Shown in pieces: positions 19,753 through 27,780 of a stretch of DNA of 35,251 bases. The position numbers and the translations under genes were made by a program. Position 1 is the stretch's first letter. Every line of letters starts with the position of its first letter. The notes under the pieces are model-generated. The model saw nothing but the letters and a program-made list of their open reading frames with translations. It did not search any database and was not told where the DNA came from. The stretch covers positions 1-35,251 of the forward strand of contig JAMOSO010000042.1 of assembly GCA_027063065.1 (NCBI GenBank), written 5' to 3'. This DNA is from Planctomycetota bacterium (lineage in GTDB: Bacteria; Planctomycetota; JAMOSO01).

Positions 19753-22194
19753 ATGATCTCAAAACCAGAACTTCTCGCCCCCGTAGGAAACCTTGAAATG
19801 TTAAAAGCTGCTGTGCACAATGGCGCTGATGCGATTTATTTTGGTATGCCAGGCTTTAATGCTCGGGGACGCACAGAAGATTTTGACACTCAAGAATTGC
19901 AAGAAATCATCAGCTATGCACACTTATATGATGTTAAGGTTTATATTGCATTTAATATTTTAATATTTGAAAACGAAATCGACAAAGTAATCAAGTGCCT
20001 ATATCAAGTCATCCCATTAGGCGTTGACGCTTTTATTGTACAAGATCTAGGGCTGGCAAAATTAATTAAAAAAATTGCACCTCAACAAAGCATACATGCT
20101 TCTACGCAAATGTCTATAAGCAATGATTTAGCAATAAAAGAAACCAAAGATTTATCCCTAGACAGATATGTAATGGCTAGAGAAAACTCAATACAAGATT
20201 TAACTTATATAAAAACAAAAACCAATAAAGAACTAGAAGTATTTATTCACGGCGCTTTATGTGTTGCATATTCTGGACAGTGCTTAAGCTCAGAACATAA
20301 AGGCGGACGTAGTGCAAATCGTGGTCAATGCGCTCAAGACTGTAGAATGAGCTATGACTTAATTGTAGATGGTAAAAAAAAACATCTCAAAGAACAAAGA
20401 TATTTAGTATCTCCTAAAGATTTATGCTTATTACAAGATATACCTAAATTATGTAATATAAATATTGATAGTCTAAAAATTGAAGGACGTTTAAAAAGTG
20501 CAGAATATGTAGCTAGCACAGTAAAAGCTTATAGACAAATGATTGATTTAAATCACAGCGATATTAGCAAAAACGATTTAGCACCATTATATTCTCGAGG
20601 ATTTTTTACAGGTTGGTTATACGGAAACAATCATCAGCAATTAGTCGATGGTAGCTTTGGAAACCATAGAGGCTTGTTTATTGGTAATATTTTACAAGCT
20701 GATGAAAAACACATTAAAATCAAAACAAGTATAAAATTAAACAAAGGCGATGGTTTATTAATCGCTAATGATAAAACTGAAAGGCTTATTGGCGGACGCA
20801 TTTACCAACTTAGCGAAAAAAACAATACTTACTCAATACAATTCTCTAATGATGTAAATTTACATTATGTTCAAAATGGTTTAAAAGTATATCTCAACAA
20901 TAAACCTATCCTAAATAAATCTTTGCAAAAAACTTGGCAAGATCGAAATAATTTAAAACGCATACCCCTAAATATAAATATAATTGCCAAAAGAGATTCC
21001 CCTCTTTATATACATCTAAATGACGGCAAATATGACATAGAATTAAAAACTCAAGAAATTATAGAACATGCCAAAAACAAACCAATTTCGTACCAAGACA
21101 TCAAAAAACAATTGATTAAATTAGAGCATACAATCTATACCTTAAATAAAATTAAAATACACTTAGACGACCAGTTATTTATACCTCAAAAAATATTACG
21201 CCAATTAAAAAATAAGGCTTTAGAGATTCTAAACCATAAAAGATGTAATACACCTCCCAATAAAATCCATAAACATATAAACACAACAAGCTTAATTACT
21301 ACTAAAAAAACATTGTCACCCAAATTAACTTTACTATTAAGAGAACCAAAACAACTAAATGCTATCGAGGACTATAAAGTTGATACTATTTATCTAGATT
21401 TTGAACATGGCAGTTCATATCAAAAATATATAAAAATAATTCAATCATATAATATAAAAGCAGGTATTGCCACTACTAGAATTTTAAAACCACATGAAGA
21501 AAAAAACCTTGATGAGATAATAAAATGTAATCCCGATACTATTTTAGTGAGAAATTTAGGGGCTTTAAATTATTTGAAACATAAACCTATTAAAGCACAG
21601 CTCGTTGCTGATTTTAGTCTAAACTGTACTAACCATATAACTGCACACTATTTAACAAATAAACAATTTAGCCGCCTTACTCCAAGCTATGATCTTAATA
21701 AAAAACAAGTAATAGATATGATTAATCATTCTGACAATAATTGGGAAATAACAATACACCAATATATGCCTGAATTTTATATGCAACACTGCGTTTTTGC
21801 ATCTTTTTTGACAGACGCCACTGATTATCCTGATTGTAAACTCATATGCGAAAAAAAACGTATTGATTTATTAGATAAGTCTGGACATATACATCATGTT
21901 AAAGCTGATATGGAATGCAGAAATACAGTATTTAACTCTACCCCTCAATCGGCAGTATCTTTAATACATACCTTAGCTAATAAAGTTGAATATTTTAGAA
22001 TAGAAGCACTATTTGAGAGCTCTGCAGAAATTACAAAAAAAATTAAAAACTATCAAAAATTTTTAAATTCTCAAATCACAGAAACCCAATTATTTAATAA
22101 TTTAAAAATAGTTGAAAAATATGGTATTTGTGAAGGGCAATTAGAAAACAACCAAACGTATAAAGACAAAAAAAAGGCTAATAAATATAAATAA
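19753..22194 (+). CDS. U32-family protein (RlhA/YhbU-like, with DUF3656-type region)
   Basis: U32 proteins were named collagenases, but characterised bacterial members act in tRNA/rRNA 5-hydroxylation (TrhP, RlhA); this 813-residue form most resembles the RlhA side. The N-terminal barrel begins PELLAPVGNLEMLKAAVHNG and contains the signature EVFIHGALCVAYSGQC. Its cysteines C170, C177, C193 and C197 are candidate iron-sulfur ligands. GGRSANRGQCAQDCR and LKIEGRLKS are also conserved. The middle part (about 290-420) fits DUF3656. The C-terminal ~300 residues are a second barrel-like region with YMPEFYMQHCVFA. The start is fixed by homology. Codons are very AT-rich. The gene's stop lies within its terminator. 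RNA modification is inferred; the exact substrate is unknown. Confidence 0.85.
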   Translation: MISKPELLAPVGNLEMLKAAVHNGADAIYFGMPGFNARGRTEDFDTQELQEIISYAHLYDVKVYIAFNILIFENEIDKVIKCLYQVIPLGVDAFIVQDLGLAKLIKKIAPQQSIHASTQMSISNDLAIKETKDLSLDRYVMARENSIQDLTYIKTKTNKELEVFIHGALCVAYSGQCLSSEHKGGRSANRGQCAQDCRMSYDLIVDGKKKHLKEQRYLVSPKDLCLLQDIPKLCNINIDSLKIEGRLKSAEYVASTVKAYRQMIDLNHSDISKNDLAPLYSRGFFTGWLYGNNHQQLVDGSFGNHRGLFIGNILQADEKHIKIKTSIKLNKGDGLLIANDKTERLIGGRIYQLSEKNNTYSIQFSNDVNLHYVQNGLKVYLNNKPILNKSLQKTWQDRNNLKRIPLNINIIAKRDSPLYIHLNDGKYDIELKTQEIIEHAKNKPISYQDIKKQLIKLEHTIYTLNKIKIHLDDQLFIPQKILRQLKNKALEILNHKRCNTPPNKIHKHINTTSLITTKKTLSPKLTLLLREPKQLNAIEDYKVDTIYLDFEHGSSYQKYIKIIQSYNIKAGIATTRILKPHEEKNLDEIIKCNPDTILVRNLGALNYLKHKPIKAQLVADFSLNCTNHITAHYLTNKQFSRLTPSYDLNKKQVIDMINHSDNNWEITIHQYMPEFYMQHCVFASFLTDATDYPDCKLICEKKRIDLLDKSGHIHHVKADMECRNTVFNSTPQSAVSLIHTLANKVEYFRIEALFESSAEITKKIKNYQKFLNSQITETQLFNNLKIVEKYGICEGQLENNQTYKDKKKANKYK

Positions 22195-22212
22195 ATATTT
22201 ATTAGCCTTTTT
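22171..22212. terminator. Bidirectional terminator between the U32 gene and the cytochrome b gene
   Basis: An 18-bp perfect stem including its A/T flanks (22171-22188 with 22195-22212) has a 6-nt loop. A-runs on one side and T-runs on the other give a U-tract in both directions. Its left arm and loop encode the last residues of the U32 protein. Confidence 0.92.
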
Positions 22213-22229
22213 TAATCACACTATAAAAC

Positions 22230-22832
22230 TTACGAGTGCTCTTCTAAGTCCTCATAACCCGTTATCATAGCTTTAACATTTGTAGTAATTGTTTCACCTG
22301 TAGTTGTCATATAAACATGAATCACTAAAAAGTGAGCAAAAATAAATGCAAATAATACATGTAAATTTGCAATTACCTCAAGAGTTAAAAACTCAGGTAA
22401 CATAGGGCGTAAATCATAATAAAACATATAAAGTAAACCCAACACAATCTGCGGGGGAAACAATGTAAGTTTTAATGCTAAATACACTAGACGTTGTAAT
22501 GGATTTAATTTTGTATTACGATCTTTATGGGTAGGATGTTTATCCCCTTTAAAGATACCAATCATATAATACAAAACTTGGTCTATTAATTTTTTATGCG
22601 TTGGCACATACTGTTTCCATTCACCAGTAGTGAAATGCCAAAAAATTGCAAAAACGATTAATACTATCATAGAAATTCCAGTAATTTCGTGAATACGTAC
22701 CGCCTGATCAAAACCAAACAGACTAAAAAAACCACGAACTTCAAAACCTGTAATGGTTAATAAAATAATGGCAAACGCTTGTGCCCAATGCCAAAAACGT
22801 TCAAAGCGTGTATACATTAATACTCTTTGCAT
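22230..22832 (-). CDS. Membrane cytochrome b (cytochrome b561 / hydrogenase b-type family)
   Basis: This is a 200-residue integral membrane protein with four predicted helices (about 13-31, 52-69, 115-138, 152-175). Histidines at H15, H48, H66, H158, H167 and H172 lie in or near helices and can ligate two b haems, as in Ni-hydrogenase or thiosulfate-reductase cytochrome b subunits. It begins 2 nt after the octahaem cytochrome gene, so the two are translationally coupled. The inferred role is oxidation of membrane quinol and delivery of electrons to the octahaem cytochrome on the periplasmic side. The loop at 92-110 is basic and probably cytoplasmic. Confidence 0.85.
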   Translation of the reverse strand: MQRVLMYTRFERFWHWAQAFAIILLTITGFEVRGFFSLFGFDQAVRIHEITGISMIVLIVFAIFWHFTTGEWKQYVPTHKKLIDQVLYYMIGIFKGDKHPTHKDRNTKLNPLQRLVYLALKLTLFPPQIVLGLLYMFYYDLRPMLPEFLTLEVIANLHVLFAFIFAHFLVIHVYMTTTGETITTNVKAMITGYEDLEEHS

Positions 22833-22834
22833 AA

Positions 22835-24442
22835 TTAACCCTTTCTCTTTTTGCTCATAATAAAGCGCATTAAACCATGTAAAGCCACGCCCAATATAGT
22901 AGCAAGTACTAATAGTATTCCAAAAATATCTAAATATTTATTACCATGATCACCTGGTATATAAACATCTGACACATTAGTTAAACGACCATCTTTAGCA
23001 TGACAATCTATACAAGACAATGCCTGATCAGCTGGACGAACCATATGTGTAGTTGGATACCAAGAATCTGTCCATGTAAAATCAAATTTACCTGAATAAG
23101 GCAATCCAATGGATTTTTGACCTAAGGTAAAAGCTTTTTGCCAATCAAATTTAGTCCAATAACCTTCTGGAGTCGATAATAACGGCGCAAGTAAAGTCAT
23201 ATTAACAGTATCATAAGGCTGATTAGTTCTATGATGCTTAAAAGGAGCAATCTTAGAATTTTTACCATGTGGTGTGCCTAAAGGTCGATTAATATAAATA
23301 GGTTGACCTGGAACAATTTTATCCTTAGCAGTCATATTAGAAAATCTACCGTCATACCACATATAATCTGGAATAACATCTTTTTTCCAAGTAAATGTAC
23401 CTTTTATACTTTTATAACCTGCTTTATGATGCAAACCTTTGATATATTCTTTATAAGGTTTACCGTCTTTCATCTTACCTGCTGTAGACCAATCCCATTT
23501 AGTATTGGTAGCGTATATAGGTGCTAAAGAAGGAATATGACATGTCTGACACGCAATAGTTTTTGCATGGTCGTCCAACCGTTTTATATCATGAGGACGC
23601 TCAGAATGGCAAGAAATACAATTGATTTTAGAGGCATGATCATCTTCAATTAAAGATTTATGATCCTTTGGAAGACTTGCTGGATCATTATATTTACGAC
23701 CCGCAATTTGATGATCAACTGTAGTATGACAACGTTGACAAGTAAAATCTTGACCGTCTGGAGACATATGCACATCAACTTCTTTAGATACATTAATCAA
23801 AGATGTATCCAAATCACCATGCTTAGTTGCATCACCACCGCCGCCATTAAAATGACAATCTCCACAATTTTCAATATTAGGAGCACCAATATTCACTACT
23901 GAATCATGTAACTCTTCCCTGACCTCCGCAGCCATTTCTAAAGATTCTTCATCCCCCTCTTCTTCCATAGCTGTTGCATCGTCAATTGCCTCTTGCCAAT
24001 TCATCAATGTTTGACTATGACATTTCAAACAATTAATTTCACCATTTTTCCCATCCCACCCAATATGACAATCATAACAAGCCTTGTCGGTACCACTTCC
24101 AGCTGAAATACAATAATTATTAATGGTTAAAGAATCTTTACCTAAATCTGGATTAGTTTTAGACTGCCATGTCCAATGCATACTTTTATGCATATCATCA
24201 TTCACATTTGTATGACATGTTAAGCACGCTTTGGTCAACTCATCACCAGATTTAAATTTTTGTTTTAAAATCTTAAATTGGCTATGATCAACCTTTGCTA
24301 AAATCTTGCTATGTTTCTTTGTAGCCGGAGCATATTTAGCTTCATGGCTACTATGTTCATCATGTTCTGATGCCATAGAAACAACAGCGACTGCCATAAG
24401 TGACAAGCAAGTAATCGCCGTTTTAATACTCTTAAAATTCAT
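22835..24442 (-). CDS. Octahaem c-type cytochrome, tetrathionate reductase (OTR) family
   Basis: The 535-residue protein has a signal peptide (~1-24), eight CxxCH haem sites and one C-terminal membrane helix (~503-527) with a basic tail. Haem cysteines start at C73, C122, C138, C193, C235, C275, C298 and C477. The wide gap before the last haem and the second site (KACYDCH, preceded by C111) resemble Shewanella OTR, which reduces tetrathionate, nitrite and hydroxylamine in vitro. An acidic insert (about 155-178) separates haems 3 and 4. It has an AGGAG site and follows a hairpin terminator. With the cytochrome b after it, it would form a membrane-bound quinol-linked reductase. The physiological acceptor cannot be told from sequence. 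Confidence 0.9.
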   Translation of the reverse strand: MNFKSIKTAITCLSLMAVAVVSMASEHDEHSSHEAKYAPATKKHSKILAKVDHSQFKILKQKFKSGDELTKACLTCHTNVNDDMHKSMHWTWQSKTNPDLGKDSLTINNYCISAGSGTDKACYDCHIGWDGKNGEINCLKCHSQTLMNWQEAIDDATAMEEEGDEESLEMAAEVREELHDSVVNIGAPNIENCGDCHFNGGGGDATKHGDLDTSLINVSKEVDVHMSPDGQDFTCQRCHTTVDHQIAGRKYNDPASLPKDHKSLIEDDHASKINCISCHSERPHDIKRLDDHAKTIACQTCHIPSLAPIYATNTKWDWSTAGKMKDGKPYKEYIKGLHHKAGYKSIKGTFTWKKDVIPDYMWYDGRFSNMTAKDKIVPGQPIYINRPLGTPHGKNSKIAPFKHHRTNQPYDTVNMTLLAPLLSTPEGYWTKFDWQKAFTLGQKSIGLPYSGKFDFTWTDSWYPTTHMVRPADQALSCIDCHAKDGRLTNVSDVYIPGDHGNKYLDIFGILLVLATILGVALHGLMRFIMSKKRKG

Positions 24443-24458
24443 TTAAACTCCTAAATAA

Positions 24459-24500
24459 AAAAACTTCTTGCTAGATAATTATATCTAACAAGAAGTTTTT
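24459..24500 (-). terminator. Terminator-like hairpin inside the porin-cytochrome operon
   Basis: A 12-bp stem (24459-24470 with 24489-24500) is continued by a 6-bp stem (24472-24477 with 24482-24487) after a single mismatch. A U-run follows on the minus strand. It separates the porin and small-protein genes from the octahaem and cytochrome b genes. Confidence 0.8.
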
Positions 24501-24544
24501 CGAATAAATATTTATTATATACTTTTAGATATAAAACCTAAATA

Positions 24545-24889
24545 TTATTTACATTTAGCTGGAGTTGGTGAATCTGCAGCATATTTGTAAAGATAAGCAT
24601 AAATATTAAGAAGATCTTTTTCATCTAATTTTTTCCAATCTTCTGGACAACTAAATTCTGAAAAATCCTTCTTATCAAACAATCGTTCCCACTGAGCGCG
24701 AGTTTTACTGCTTGGGTCAAGATTTGGTTTTTTTGATTCTGATTTTCCTGCTTTGAAAGCAGCTTTTGCCATGCCACGGTATTTATATTTACCTTTACGA
24801 TAATTACCTGTATTTTCCATAGCAAATACACTAGCCATTGTTGACACAACAAAAACTAATAAACTTAAAATTGTAACTATTTTTTTCAT
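24545..24889 (-). CDS. Small periplasmic cytochrome-c-like protein without a haem motif
   Basis: The 114-residue product has a clear signal peptide (1-~23). The mature part ends DLLNIYAYLYKYAADSPTPA, which looks like the C-terminal helix of small class I-type cytochromes c. Where CxxCH would be expected after GKYKYRG, the sequence reads AKAAF (41-45), so no haem can be attached in the usual way. Only two cysteines remain in the mature chain (C81, C113), which could form a disulfide. An AAGGAG site precedes the ATG, 22 nt after the porin gene. It is probably cotranscribed with the porin. Function is unknown; a structural or docking partner of the octahaem cytochrome is one possibility. Family assignment is by pattern only. 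Confidence 0.7.
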   Translation of the reverse strand: MKKIVTILSLLVFVVSTMASVFAMENTGNYRKGKYKYRGMAKAAFKAGKSESKKPNLDPSSKTRAQWERLFDKKDFSEFSCPEDWKKLDEKDLLNIYAYLYKYAADSPTPAKCK

Positions 24890-24911
24890 TTTCTTTTCTC
24901 CTTAGAAAATA

Positions 24912-26525
24912 TTAGAAATTTGCATCTAAACTAATATACATATCCAAAACATTATCAGACGCTGGCATAAAACGACCAGTTAAATCTGATATTCTAACTG
25001 GTTCGCCAATTGAGCTACCACTATTACTATATTTATAATTATAATATTTAGCACCAACTGTCATAACAAAATTACTTTTATAAATTGGTTGAATAAAATA
25101 AGTTTCCCAAACTTGACCACGAGCAGCAAGCTTACCACCAACTAAGGAATCCTCAGCACCAGTAAAGTTAAACCAATATTTTGAACCGTAATTATATTCT
25201 ATACCCCATTTGCTGTTTTCGAATACTGGGAAAATAGCTCCTAAATAAATAGCATGACCTAAACGAGACGAATCATCACCTGCATCATTCAATAAACCTG
25301 CCCCACCCATTGCGGTAGCCATATGCGCACTATTAGGAGCAGTATGGCTTAAACTTACACTACAAAACAAATCAACATCTTTATCGAATGCTTCAATTAA
25401 GTTTGTTTTAGCCAACAAACTAATAGCATCCCATGTTCCTAAATTAACAGTTGGATCCTGACGTGTATACCCAGTTGCAGTATCATACGTAATACCAGAA
25501 AAATTATCTGAAACATCCCACGCACGAGAATAATTAACAACATAACTTGTTAAATCATTATCATAAATAGTGGCAATAAAACCACCAAAGTTAACATCTT
25601 TAACACCTGAAGTACCTGGAACACCCGGTTGATTTTGATATTGATTATCACCGATAATATCACCTTCAAAACCTACACCGTAACAAAATTTAATGGCAGA
25701 ACCTTCTAATCCTGTGTAATCTTCTAAAGTAAAATTGGCCGAAATACCATCAAATTGCCAATTCATAATACTGGCAAGAGGAGAACCTCCAACTAAACTA
25801 CCATTGCGATATTCAAAAGGAGTTCCTTCAGTTCCAGGACGGCGACCAACTGAAAAATTTGTGCTAGATTGACCCAATGAACCTTTGTAATTAAAATAAG
25901 CTCGTTCAAGATGCAATGTATCACCATGAGGTAAACTAGATGTATTACCATCATATGTTACACTATTACCTGTACCATCAAAATAATTTACACCTGTAGA
26001 ATCACCCCATGTTTTATACATGGCAATGCGACCTGCAAAGTCAAACTTGTCACTCAACTTTGATTTCATATCCAAGCGTAAACGTGTAGTAAACAATAAA
26101 TCATTATCGGTGTTATATTTATCAATATTACCAGCAGCATTCGCTTTTACACCTTCTGTATGGATACTATCAACACGTGAGCGTAAATTAATACCAAAAC
26201 TAACTTTATCTGTTGAAGTATGCAACTCTGCTTTTGACAAACGTTTGTTTAAATACTCTACTTCTTCGGTTAATGCAGCATTTGTCATAGCATTACCATT
26301 AGAAGTTGTTGACGACGATGTATTAGCTACAGGCTTGGATTCAATGCTTTTTAATTGACTTTGCAACTGAGCCATTTGCTGTTGCATAGCTGCAAGTTGT
26401 TGTTTTAATGCTGCAATATCATCAGTAGGCGCAGCCTTTACTTGGTTAAATGGTAAGGCAAGACCTAAAACCAAAGAACCCATTGCAATTTTTTTTGCAA
26501 CTGTTGAAAATTTCAACGCTTTCAT
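24912..26525 (-). CDS. Outer-membrane porin (DUF3373-like)
   Basis: The 537-residue protein starts with a signal peptide (~1-31), followed by a coiled-coil segment (IAALKQQLAAMQQQMAQLQS, ~35-65) of the kind that anchors porins to the periplasm or cell wall. A long region with alternating aromatic-ended strands follows and finishes in SLDANF, a typical beta-barrel end with terminal Phe. The LRSRVDSIHTEG and RLDMKSKL segments and overall layout recall DUF3373 porins found beside periplasmic cytochromes. It has a GAAGGAG ribosome binding site and is the first gene of the cluster. It probably admits the oxyanion substrate of the octahaem cytochrome. Confidence 0.82.
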   Translation of the reverse strand: MKALKFSTVAKKIAMGSLVLGLALPFNQVKAAPTDDIAALKQQLAAMQQQMAQLQSQLKSIESKPVANTSSSTTSNGNAMTNAALTEEVEYLNKRLSKAELHTSTDKVSFGINLRSRVDSIHTEGVKANAAGNIDKYNTDNDLLFTTRLRLDMKSKLSDKFDFAGRIAMYKTWGDSTGVNYFDGTGNSVTYDGNTSSLPHGDTLHLERAYFNYKGSLGQSSTNFSVGRRPGTEGTPFEYRNGSLVGGSPLASIMNWQFDGISANFTLEDYTGLEGSAIKFCYGVGFEGDIIGDNQYQNQPGVPGTSGVKDVNFGGFIATIYDNDLTSYVVNYSRAWDVSDNFSGITYDTATGYTRQDPTVNLGTWDAISLLAKTNLIEAFDKDVDLFCSVSLSHTAPNSAHMATAMGGAGLLNDAGDDSSRLGHAIYLGAIFPVFENSKWGIEYNYGSKYWFNFTGAEDSLVGGKLAARGQVWETYFIQPIYKSNFVMTVGAKYYNYKYSNSGSSIGEPVRISDLTGRFMPASDNVLDMYISLDANF

Positions 26526-26663
26526 TATCTCTCCTTCATTGAGATATGGAAAAAAGTTTCTATATAAAAATTCAATTGTGAATAATTACACTAATTAAAA
26601 TATATTAACTTAAATTTATTTTTTATCAACACAATTCATTTATTATTAATAGTTATTTTAATT

Positions 26664-26696
26664 TACATTAACATTTAAACTAAAAATGTTAATGTA
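26664..26696. promoter_or_regulatory. 13-bp inverted repeat between divergent porin and ruvB genes
   Basis: TACATTAACATTT (26664-26676) is repeated inverted at 26684-26696 with a 7-nt gap. Both flanking genes point away from it, so it is not their terminator. It is a candidate operator for an unknown regulator. The rest of this 247-nt gap is AT-rich without a recognisable gene. Confidence 0.5.
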
Positions 26697-26772
26697 CCAT
26701 ACTAATATTGACCTATATGATTTTTTAACTTTTTAAAGTGGCTTTTTTAACGCTATTTATGATAATAAAAAT

Positions 26773-27780
26773 ATGCCTGATGGAATTTTAAATACAGAAC
26801 TATTAGAAAACAATGAAATATCTTTAGACTTATCTCTGAGACCTCCACGTTTCGATGATTTTATTGGACAAGAAGACTTAAAAGCAAATTTACATGTATA
26901 TATTCAAGCAGCTAAAAAACGTGGTGATGTTTTAGATCATATTTTATTTTCTGGTCCTCCAGGGTTGGGCAAAACCACACTAGCGCATATTATCGCTAAA
27001 GAAATGGATAGTGAAATAAAAGTAACATCTGGCCCTGTTTTAGAACGAGCTGCCGATTTAGCTGGAGTATTAACAAATTTAAACCGAGGTGATGTATTGT
27101 TTATTGATGAAATTCATCGATTAAGTAATTCAGTTGAAGAATATTTATATTCCGCGATGGAAGATTTTACTTTAGACATATTAATAGATCAAGGACCTAG
27201 TGCCAGATCGGTAAGAATTGATCTACAGCCATTCACATTAATAGGCGCAACAACCAGAGAAGGTATGCTAAGCGCTCCGTTGAGAGCTAGATTTGGAGTT
27301 TTAGAAAAACTAAGTTTTTATCAAACAAACCAAATAAAAGATGTCATTAAAAGATCGGCTAATATTTTAGCCCTAGAATTAGAAAATGACTCCGCTGAAG
27401 AAATGGCTAGACGTAGTAGGGGCACACCAAGAATAGCCAATAGGTTTGTAAGACGACTCAGAGACTTCGCCCAAATTGACGGCGATGGTACACTGACACT
27501 TAAAATAGCTCAAAATGGTTTAAAGCGCTTAAAAGTCGATAGTGAGGGTTTAAGTCAAATGGATCTAGACATTATGAATATTATTGCGGATTATGCCGGC
27601 AAACCAGTTGGTCTAAAAACAATTGCTGTAACAATAGGAGAAACGCAAGAAGCTATTGAAGATGTATACGAACCTTATTTAATCCAAAAAGGATATATAC
27701 ATAAAACTACTAGAGGACGCATTTTAACTAAAAAAGGTTTCGAATACCTTAATTTACCCATCCCCCAAAATGACAAATAA
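26773..27780 (+). CDS. ruvB: Holliday junction branch-migration ATPase RuvB
   Basis: RuvB is the hexameric motor of the RuvABC recombination complex. The 335 residues show the family start SLRPPRFDDFIGQEDLKANL, Walker A GPPGLGKTT, Walker B DEIHRL, sensor TLIGATTREGMLSAPLRARFG with the arginine finger, and the C-terminal winged helix (EPYLIQKGYIHKTTRGR). ruvA and ruvC are not adjacent. The ATG at 26773 lacks a ribosome binding site; a TATGAT (26758-26763) lies only 9 nt before it, so the mRNA may be nearly leaderless. It overlaps the next gene by 11 nt. Confidence 0.97.
   Translation: MPDGILNTELLENNEISLDLSLRPPRFDDFIGQEDLKANLHVYIQAAKKRGDVLDHILFSGPPGLGKTTLAHIIAKEMDSEIKVTSGPVLERAADLAGVLTNLNRGDVLFIDEIHRLSNSVEEYLYSAMEDFTLDILIDQGPSARSVRIDLQPFTLIGATTREGMLSAPLRARFGVLEKLSFYQTNQIKDVIKRSANILALELENDSAEEMARRSRGTPRIANRFVRRLRDFAQIDGDGTLTLKIAQNGLKRLKVDSEGLSQMDLDIMNIIADYAGKPVGLKTIAVTIGETQEAIEDVYEPYLIQKGYIHKTTRGRILTKKGFEYLNLPIPQNDK

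Noticed and set aside
23303-23902. Plus-strand frames opposite the octahaem cytochrome gene
   Set aside because: They are antisense shadows of a well-supported gene with eight haem motifs.
26564-26582. TTGTGAATAATTACAC as a Rex or CRP/FNR-type site before the porin gene
   Set aside because: The second half-site is off register by one base and mismatched; too weak beside the hydC sites.
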